Below are positions 56,255 through 64,000 of a stretch of 64,000 nucleotides of DNA, in pieces. Made by a program: the position numbers and the translations under genes. The notes under the pieces were generated by a model. It did no database searches, was not told where the DNA came from, and saw only the letters and a list, made by a program, of their open reading frames with translations. The first letter of the stretch is position 1. The number at the start of each line of letters is the position of its first letter. This DNA is from Rhizopus arrhizus (Eukaryota > Mucoromycota > Mucoromycetes > Mucorales > Rhizopodaceae), in assembly GCA_024220505.1 (NCBI GenBank), contig JAKZZE010000006.1, positions 1,736,001 to 1,800,000 on the forward strand, in the 5' to 3' direction.

Positions 56255-56425
56255 TTGTTTTTCTTTGTTGTTGTCTCTCTTTCTAAGTATACACAGACAT
56301 CCTCAGCACATAATTATTTGCAAGTCGCATGAGAGAATTGAGCATTTGATTCATAACCAAGGAAAAGTGAAGAAGAAATTTGGCAAAGAACCTCATTCGA
56401 ATACAGCGTAAATTTTACTTCTTTA

Positions 56426-56770
56426 TTAAACTAAAAGAAGGCTATCATATGCTGAGTGTTTACGAGTCGAGGAATCTGCAGTTTTGCGAAGACCACGGCA
56501 ATTGAGCGTAGCCAATTTTAGAGATGGAATGGATGATATATCAAATGCATGCGAATGAGTATTGAGTAAGGTGTTGTTGGGTATATAAGAGGAGATCGGG
56601 ATGGGTCTCTCGGCTGTATTATTATGATTATTTTGGGGTATGATCATAATAATGCCATTACTGTAAGTTGGAGCAGTCGGAGCCGTGTTGAGAAGACAGT
56701 TCAGTCGACTCAATTGAGGCATCACAACTGGGATTAACGGTGTCGAATTCATCTTCTTGCATTGGTTCAA
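56426..56770 (-). pseudogene. LINE C ORF2 stub
   Basis: Overlaps the end of ORF1 in another frame. Its last third reads IPSLKLATLNCRGLRKTADS, the opening strand of the APE endonuclease (compare IGSLNCRSLS in LINE A). It then ends after SAYDSLLLV. The other ~1,200 residues of ORF2 are missing. Confidence 0.78.
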
Positions 56771-58133
56771 ATTGCTCCTTTATTTCCACTAGCTGAACAG
56801 ATGTAGTGGCTGTCTGAACCTGTTTACGTGGATTCTTGAGGCAATCATTATGGTTCGTACGTAAATGTCCAAGGAGACCACAATAACGGCAGACTTTGGT
56901 GGCAATTGTGAGAGAGGTATGGAGAGGAGTGTTGATAGTAGTGACGTCGGTAGCAGGTAACTCTGTAGACTTAGGAGTCGTCTGAGGCCGCGCATTCCTA
57001 CTGGGAGGAGTTCTAGAAGACTTAGGGCCGGAGGAAGGAGCGTCCGAAGAATTAGATGTTAAGTCTAAAGCTGATTCGCTTGCTAAACCATTTTCCTCAG
57101 GTGTGGTCATTTCCACATGAGGGCGGAGTGGTGCAATAGTTTCTTGAAGTACAGCAGGAGGACTGATCGGAATAGAATTAGGTATCTTCCTGGCCTTTTT
57201 ATTGGGAACGCCTGAGGACGGCGCGGCATTCTTACGAGGACAGGAGCGAGATTTGTGACCTTGGGTGTTACAATTATAGCAAACAATGGCAAAGAGCTTA
57301 ACTGGACAATCAACGAGTGCATGGTCTTCGCTATGACAGTAGCGACAGTAGGGTGCCATTAAGGCGAACGTAGCATAGACTAATACCCTATCAAGGGTGG
57401 TGTTCAAGTTGGTGTCAGACGGTTCGTTGCTATTGGCATTTGGATAAGTCCAGTGTAGTTTATGAGGCGGAAGAGGGCGGACATCAGCCGTACTTGAGGC
57501 ATCGGTGGATTGGGAGGAGGGTCTGGAAGGACGTTCTAAAATAGCATACCCTCTGCCCGAGAAAAGACCTGCTGATCCACTAATAATACCACTATCGAGA
57601 ACAGTACCATGAGGCGCCAAGTTGATAATCATATCAGCACGAAGTTGATCTAAATCCCCATCCTTGCGACCGTATTCACGAGGAAGGTTAGAAAAAGAAA
57701 TCTGTAAGATATCCGCATCAGGTGAAAGGGACGGATAGCCGATAAGATGAGTGGAGAGAGAGGGGATCGCAACACTCTTAGAGCAGATTATCTGACGCAT
57801 GGTGGGTGAAAGCAAAGCTTCGGCAAAGATCTTTTGCCCAAAGCGTTTGACTTTATCCTCAAAACTCTAAAGATGCTCATTATCATTGCATGCCTTTTTG
57901 AGGTCCTGAAAAAATTGTTCTTTATTCTGCACTGAAGCGACGTCCAAAAAGGTAGTCCCTCTAACTGTACCTTTAAGAATTGGACGATCAATCCTGAGGA
58001 CAGGGGATTTAGTCGATGATGGCGATGAGGGATGAGATGTCGAAACATCAGAAATCATAGAAGTAGTTCGGCATATACTAATTACCTTTGAGCTGAACAT
58101 AGGAGATTCTGATAAAGAGCAATGACAAAGCAC
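56658..58133 (-). pseudogene. LINE C ORF1 with three CCHC knuckles, one stop
   Basis: The frame runs 58133-56658 and is broken by a single TAG at 57867-57869 (NDNEHL-stop-SFEDKVKRFGQ); the 57815-56658 part alone encodes 385 aa. An RRM-like region (DILQISFSNLPREYG, GLFSGRGYAILERP) precedes the zinc knuckles CRYCHSEDHALVDC, CYNCNTQGHKSRSC and CRYCGLLGHLRTNHNDC. This layout is typical of gag-like ORF1 proteins of APE LINEs. The linker between knuckles 2 and 3 is Ser/Thr/Pro-rich. Confidence 0.85.
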
Positions 58134-58440
58134 TATTGGCTTAGAAGACGCTTTCGCTAATCTAGCAAAGAAGATCTCTATGGCTACTATGGGAGAAAGG
58201 GTGTTTCCTGTAAGAGATTAGGTTGCTCAATTGGTGTATTGTCTTTCTACTGCAAACAACAGATATTCTGCACAACTTTGTTTTCGCCTCGTTTTGAACC
58301 TATTGTCAAATACTGATCAGTAATCGAATCAAGAAAGTACAAGATACACCTTACAAAGAACAGAACTATTGTTCAAAAAACTCAAGAAATTGTCAAACAA
58401 GTCATATAAGAAGAATGTAAATAAATAATGGTTTTAGTTT

Positions 58441-58926
58441 TGCCGCCATGAATTTTTTTTTTTTTGAAAATCTGCTGCTATTTTTAAGAGCGTAAATGAT
58501 GTATTGCTAGTAAGAACAAGTCTGTTATTAGACATGGAATAAGCAAAAGTGAAGATGGACCAAGTGATGGTGGAACCACTGTATAGGTCTTGGTACAATG
58601 AAATCACCGAGAAGAGAATCATTAATGTTATGAATGAAACTCCTCTTTCAACATGACCAAAACATAATTTAGAGGACTGCTTAGGTCATGTACGTATCTA
58701 AACACTAAGTTTATGATGACCCCTTCCATTTGTGCGAAATCAACACCTTCCAATCCACGAATTTGTTTTCTGAAGTCCCTCAAAATTAAATTTTCAAAGC
58801 CCGTACTTTTTTCTAGTCAGTCCTCGAATTGGAAGTGGAGCGACTATATGTTGTCCAATTGAGTTCAAAATCTGTATCATACATTTTTCATCGTCATTTC
58901 TCTCTTCTTTCCGTAAGAAAACGATA
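58441..58926. other. Intergenic, NUP58 upstream region
   Basis: AT-rich with no open frame of interest. The last ~60 bp (T/C-rich, TCTCTCTTCTTTCCG) directly precede the NUP58 start. Confidence 0.5.
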
Positions 58927-61098
58927 ATGAGGTAAGCACAAACAAATACTAAATAAAGCGCGTTTTCTTTTGTTCTCAGTAGTTTGTAGAGGAGTTTATT
59001 TATTTTTAACTACTTTTTTTCAATGTTAGCAGACGACATCGCAGATCTAGCAAGAGATTTGAGAATTCCAACTTTAACTTTGTCTTCAAACCAGAGGAAT
59101 GTTTTAGTCATAGGAATAGCTTTAGCAGTAATGAGCCTATTAGCCAAACTACATTTAACATGAACAATAGTATTCCTGCAACTTCAGGTTCCGGTATTTC
59201 ACAGTCCTTTATTTTAGGCAACTCCTCTTCTCAGCTAAAAAGAGGGATTTCTGAAGTATCTGATTCTGATACGCCAGGTCGCACCGTATATCAACGTACT
59301 TCTATTCCAGATTCTTTTGTAACTACTTACCATATGTCTACATTACCTGCTGCAGATACTCTTTCTACTTTTGATTCCAATATAGCTCAGGCAACAAGTC
59401 CTAGTACTGGTTTCACAACTACAACCAATCGTTCAGTCGCGTTTAATGCCCCAACTTTAACATTTATCCCCGTGAGCGCTTCAGTAAGCATGCTGAAGTC
59501 AGCAATACCTTCAATTACTGTTAGCTATGGTCCAATAAGCATTGTCACTTCTCCAGTCACTGGTACGACTCCTATTTTTTATAACGCCATGGACACCAAA
59601 ATACAAGTAAACCAGGCCTTGGCAAATTCTGCTTTTACGCCTGAAGCATCAAGAAATGTATCTCAACCAGTACCAATACCGGCTTTTATCAATAAAGGTT
59701 CACAATACGTTCCCACAACTCCTGCAAATATTTCTACTTACGGAATACCACAAGAGCAAAGTTCTGAAGCCTCAACACCAAACTTTACCTTTGGGAACCA
59801 ATCTCAGGTTGATACCACTGCTACAGCAGCAATCCCATTGTTTTCGCATCAAAAACCAGATGAGATAACCCAAAGCATGCCAACACATATTTTTACTACT
59901 GGAATATCAGAAGAAATTGTCAATGTTCCTAGCATAGAACCCATATCACAAGTAAAGGAAACATCCAGAAGCTCTTTTTCTTCTGAAGTTTCTATTACCT
60001 CTGGTTCTATGGCGATTGCAAGGACTTCTTTTGAGCCCTCTACAAGTACTTTGATTAATTCGTCTTCGACACCAACTATCTTAGCACCATCCCATAATAT
60101 CACATTCGACCCTCCTGCGGAGAATAAACCTAATCCATTCTCATTTGATAAAATATTAAAAGACATGTCTGAAGCATCCACTCAATCACCTAGTCAAATA
60201 TATGCCACTTTGGTCACCCCTTCATTACCCAACCCATAGTAGGACTTTTTTTAATAATCAAGTATGCTATACTCATCTTTCTTTGTTAGTCCAAATGAAA
60301 TCATTCAGCATACTAACTTTAAAATTGATAACATTTCCTCTTCCACTAGATTCGAAGAGCTTCCTGAGAAGGCACAAAAAGAACTAGATGAATTGGAAAG
60401 ATATATCTGCTTGCAAGGTCAAAAATCTGGACACATAAAAACTCATAGTGTACCTCGACAGGCTCAAATGATGGATGAATGCAGAAAAGATACTGAGTCT
60501 TTATCACAAGTAAAAAATTATTTTATTAAAGCAAAAACAACAATACCAACGAAATCACATATGTAGAGCATTAATACTTATTCAAATAACTTATCAACAA
60601 GTTTAAATCCTACTCGATCATTGTTTGACACCCTAAGAGAGCAACAAAGGCAGGCAAACGATGGGTGCGCTGTTATCGAGGCATGGAAACAATACGGTAC
60701 TCCATATCGTTGGTTATTTGGCTATTCAGATGAAAATGAGTATGTTGCAAAAGTATAATAGTACAGTATTTTTGCTTATTCGCGTTTTTTTAGCTATTTC
60801 TCGTTGATTTCAAAGCAATTAGCAAACAAAGTAGAAGAGTATAAACAATGCATTTGGGAGATTGAAAGAATAGTGGATTCATGGATCAAGAACAAGGTTC
60901 AATCGCCTCAAGGTAAACTTAAAAAAAAAGCCAACAAACCATCTTTCTTAACGCTTGATAGATATTGTACGCATTATACATGCTCAGAATCTAACTTTAC
61001 TTAACTTGGGCAACAAAGTAGCATATTTACATGAATATATCCAACAAGAGAAAGAACATTATCAACGTTCAGTTTTTCCACTGATGACAGAAGCTTAA
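58927..61098 (+). CDS. NUP58: NUP58/Nup49-type nucleoporin of the central channel
   Basis: Exon 1 is only 5 nt (ATGAG, 58927-58931), joined to 59030 to give MSRRHRRSSKRFENSNFNFV. Exon 2 runs to about 60166. Then 60290-60509, 60567-60739, 60794-60912, 60962-61098. The join after exon 2 uses a weak GT donor chosen only because it fits phase, so 60167-60289 is uncertain. The first ~380 residues are Ser/Thr-rich, low complexity, with few FG pairs (TFGNQ). The C-terminal third is coiled coil: RFEELPEKAQKELDELERYI, EYFSLISKQLANKVEEYKQC, SPQDIVRIIHAQNLTLLNLG and YLHEYIQQEKEHYQRSVF. This matches NUP58, which pairs with Nup54 and Nup62/Nsp1 to form the diffusion barrier. The near-loss of FG motifs is unusual for this family. 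Confidence 0.85.
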
Positions 61099-61841
61099 AT
61101 AATCAAATATCATTTATGAAATCTATAGTAAAATAAACATTGTACACGTATGCATAAACTTATCAGAGCTGCGATTTTATTCCATTATTCAGTAAATTTG
61201 AACAAGTATTAAACACAATTTCAAAACCATTCTTTGAATTGTGCCTGGTAATACTGTTTTTAGTATGGTTTGAGCTATAATTTAGGTATGTGGTCCAAAA
61301 ACGCCAGTCATCTAGGTATAAAGTATTGCTAAAGCTAGCAAATTTCCTTTAGGCACAATACTGTATTTAGCATTTTTGAGTTAGGCTTTTTTTTATTTTT
61401 TTTGTAAAAATATACCGAAATATTTAGCTGAGATACAGTCGCATAGTGATGAATTCGGTTGCTTTGTTAATGTCCATATTAGAATGATTAAGGCAATAAA
61501 AGTTTATTTTTCATGGAATTGAAGAAAATGTGTACGAAAAGTCTTTAATAATCTGCAACGGGATCCATAAAAGACAATGGTCAGTTTTCTACCAAAGCCA
61601 TGCTCTACCAACATTATATGAGGATCTGAATATTAATATCGCTACATTATAACCAACATCTTGTTGCATGCTCATTACATTAGTATCTTTTCTTTCCTCT
61701 TTCCCTCCCTCCTTCTGAAATATAAATGAAACATAAAAAACAAGCTGTATAGACTAAAACACACTCTAATCTGAACATTATCTTTACATCAAATCGTTTT
61801 TTTTTGTTATCCTTTAATCTTTTCTGAAAATTGTATAATAT
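61099..61841. other. Intergenic between convergent NUP58 and QCR7
   Basis: 743 bp of AT-rich sequence. No gene or clear element seen. Confidence 0.55.
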
Positions 61842-62338
61842 CTAGTGTTGAGGAGAAACTTTGATGTTATCAAAAGCTTCACGTTCAGCACGTTCAGCGG
61901 AAACTTGATCAATATAAGGCTGAAGATATCTAACATCCTATTGAAAACTATTAGTATATACTGTTTTTTATTTTTTTTTGAATTTTTTTCTCGATACCTC
62001 TTCTGGCTTAACCCATTGATCTTTGGGCAAGAGTTGATGAGTCAAAGAGCATTGTTGAGCAACACGAATGCGGTAAGCACGATCATAAGCAGCACGAGGC
62101 TCAGCAATCTCAAGGCGACGGAGAGCTTCCTTGACTAATTCGCTTTCCTCTGCAACTAAATCGTCATATTTAAGACCTATAAAGTGCAACAATCGTTATC
62201 AAGCTGTCATTGTTTCTTTTTTAACCCCTTACCAATCTTTCTGTAGCCAGCAGCGTTAGCATAAGCACCAGAAAGGGGCTTCAAGAAACCAGAAAGGAGC
62301 TTAGAGTTTTGGACAAAGGATTTGAGTGTCAAAGACAT
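61842..62338 (-). CDS. QCR7: Cytochrome bc1 complex subunit 7
   Basis: Three exons (62338-62233, 62176-61998, 61937-61842) give 126 aa, the usual QCR7/UQCRB size. Key segments are YRKIGLKYDDLVAEESELVK, EALRRLEIAEPRAAYDRAYR, IRVAQQCSLTHQLLPKDQWV, then KPEEDVRYLQPYI and a C-terminal helix. QCR7 is a matrix-side subunit of respiratory complex III needed for assembly with cytochrome b. The protein starts MSLTLKSFVQNSKLLSGFLK, compatible with the non-cleaved N-terminus of the family. All splice sites are canonical. Confidence 0.97.
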
Positions 62339-62812
62339 TTTTTAATAAAAGCTCAAGAGTGGGGAAGGAAACAAGAGGTGGACTATTTTTTTTCGAAGCT
62401 TTTTTTGGGCCAGGGATTTGCCAGCAGAACTGAATTCTTTGCCACATAAATAGCAAAATGGTGACGTATGGCTATGCGGATGTTAAATTGAAATTAAGAT
62501 GCTCTAGTGGAACAGACACTTTTTTATATTACAAGTATTCTTTTGCATTAAAATCCTTGTTGTTTGCTTGTAACAGCGTCTATGAGACTTTTAATTTTTA
62601 AATGTTTAATAATAAGAGCTGTCAACATACTACATCTACATGCACAATTTTCAGCAATAAATGCCGTGTTTACTTGTCACTTTTTTGTATATATTGTTTC
62701 ATGAAGTTTGTAAAGATACGGTTTCACTTTCTGAAAATGATGTGATTGAGTTGTCGATTAAAAAGACAAGTTATTTTAATTCTAAACGTGAAATTAATTT
62801 TATTTAGAAAAA
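62339..62812. other. Intergenic: QCR7 upstream and DLIC downstream
   Basis: 474 bp. No open frame of interest. Probably the QCR7 promoter next to its start and the 3' UTR of the dynein gene at its right end. Confidence 0.55.
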
Positions 62813-63916
62813 TTAAGGTTTATTAACAAACTGTCTCATGCGGTCTAATTCTTTATGAACGTCTTTTCGACTGATCGTTGGTCTTCGCGACGAGGTGGCA
62901 GCTGTTGTACTGCTCGTCACAGTCTCACCATCACGTGTACCCAATATTGAGGTAGGTGACGAACCACCAGACGATGCTTTTTTAGATAATAAAGATTGAA
63001 AGAAATTGGCCAAGACTTCGTGAGATGGTCCCCCTGGTTGTCCGGTACCATTGCCTGTGTCAATTGGCGGTAAGGATGAGGCTGCTGTCGAAGGTGAAGC
63101 AGACGATGTGGTTGTAACGGATGGTAAGCCCATGTTGGTACCACTGCCAGCAGCAGAAGTTGATGAGCTGGTGCTTGTTGATAACTAGATATAGCTGTTT
63201 AGATAACCCATGGGCAATATATGCGTAAAAATCCCTTTTACCTTTACTGATTTATCCATACCGGAATCCTATTGTTACATTTTTAGGTTACTTCATGATT
63301 GATGTAAATCTATTATTCATATTTACTCTAAGTTTACTGCCTTCTGGTCGTACAAATTCAATGTCTGTAGAAGAAACGCCGATGGGTCCGACCACACCTG
63401 GCCTGGTGGTTGCACCCGTTCCTTTTCTAATTGGTATGTCTGATACATGTTTCAAAGTTTCATAATGTCTATCCAAGAATGCTTGCTCTTCCTCACATGT
63501 AACAGGTGGTGGTATGGTATTCAATGGCTATTGTGCTTTGTTAGCAGTAGTTTTTTTTTTCTTGCTCAAGCAAAGATATTTTACCTGGTCTTTTAATGAT
63601 GGGTCTGATATAACTTCTTCGTAAATGCCTCTTGATCCATGTGCCCCTGGCTGTTGTCTATCAGTCACAGCATCCATATCTGTATCCCAACCATCATTGA
63701 CTGCTTCACAGTCAAATCCTTCCCTTAATACTCGCAACTTGCCCCACGAATCCCATCCAGAAGGAACAAGAGCTACATCTCTCTCTATAACCTGTGCTTT
63801 CATGTTGAATGGATACGCTTTTGTTGATGTAGTCAGCAATCTGTGGAGAAGGTATTGACGTAAATTATGAAAGGTATAAGGTTGACGTGTTGAAGTATAG
63901 AATAAAGCAGCACCAT
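62813..63916 (-). CDS. Dynein light intermediate chain, C-terminal part (runs off window)
   Basis: Exons visible are 63916-63585, 63527-63327, 63268-63242 (27 nt) and 63184-62813, all phase-consistent. The upstream exons lie beyond 64000. The sequence DGAALFYTSTRQPYTFHNLR...VIERDVALVPSGWDSWGKLR is the end of the Ras-like G domain of DLIC. CEEEQAFLDRHYETLKH follows. Near the C-terminus, EVLANFFQSLLSKK is the amphipathic effector-binding helix that contacts cargo adaptors. RKDVHKELDRMRQF lies close to the end. DLIC links cytoplasmic dynein-1 to adaptors such as Hook proteins. A Ser/Thr/Gly-rich linker separates the helix from the G domain. The acceptor at 63917/63916 is my choice; another lies further upstream. 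Confidence 0.92.
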
Positions 63917-64000
63917 CTATAATATTAAAATGAGTTCAATCGTATCCTTGTTTGGCTAAAAAAATAAAATAAAATAATGTTTTTACATTTCATGCAAACA

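Larger units (their letters stand above)
56412..58440 (-). mobile_element. LINE C, reduced to ORF1 plus a stub of ORF2
   Basis: On the minus strand a 5' region (~58440-58134) is followed by ORF1 and a 115-codon frame overlapping its end. The element closes with AATAAAG and an A-rich end near 56412. It lacks any reverse transcriptase. The 5' boundary is uncertain and I did not find target-site duplications. Confidence 0.7.

Noticed and set aside
56280..56411. Extra C-terminal exon for the DG...VEVSG gene (HRHPQHIIICKSHERIEHLI...)
   Set aside because: No splice donor joins it in frame before the stop at 56254, and that stop fits the likely natural C-terminus; kept only as a possibility.
1..64000. 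CRISPR array, tRNA or rRNA genes
   Set aside because: I saw no regularly spaced direct-repeat array with unique spacers and no recognisable tRNA or rRNA; the 22-bp arrays are transposon ends.

Overview
The window looks like nuclear DNA of an early-diverging fungus, most likely Mucoromycota (Mucorales-type). It is AT-rich, with many short GT..AG introns (about 40-120 nt), compact housekeeping genes, LINE retrotransposons, a Fanzor gene, and lineage-specific gene families that I recall from Rhizopus/Mucor-type genomes. The organism call is inference from gene style. Exon models below were built by hand; frame closure across all exons was checked for most of them.

Layout. 1-17 kb: a ~3.2 kb inverted duplication (1890-5087 and 12680-15830). 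Each arm carries a GDSL/phospholipase B-type secreted lipase gene. The ~7.6 kb between the arms holds a TMCO3-like CPA2 cation/H+ antiporter, an unknown protein and a secreted GH16 glucanase. 17-28.7 kb: ordinary genes. These are a Ran1/Ksp1-like kinase, a NIT2 omega-amidase, a membrane-anchored ZZ/EF-hand protein, GPALPP1 (DUF3752) and LSM7. They are followed by transposon-laden sequence.

28.7-44.1 kb is accessory. A 4.88 kb palindromic TIR element with 22-bp subterminal repeats sits between LSM7 and NAA20, genes that were probably only ~160 bp apart before insertion. Around it are 5'-truncated LINE copies with a covarying 3' stem-loop, a 100-bp MITE, an ORF1-only LINE, a multi-exon Fanzor (eukaryotic TnpB/Cas12-related RNA-guided nuclease) with one in-frame stop, and an eEF1A pseudogene. 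46.5-58.4 kb: a full-length two-ORF LINE with a 16-bp target-site duplication is inserted into the tail of a second, internally deleted LINE. A 1.5 kb palindrome contains remnants of a second Fanzor start, and a third LINE is reduced to ORF1. 58.9-64 kb returns to host genes: NUP58-like nucleoporin, QCR7, and the C-terminal part of a dynein light intermediate chain that runs off the right edge.

The host genes are unrelated housekeeping functions with no operon logic. The coherent story is the mobile DNA: repeated creation of ORF1-only LINEs, inverted duplications at three scales, and a Fanzor locus that was duplicated and then broken.
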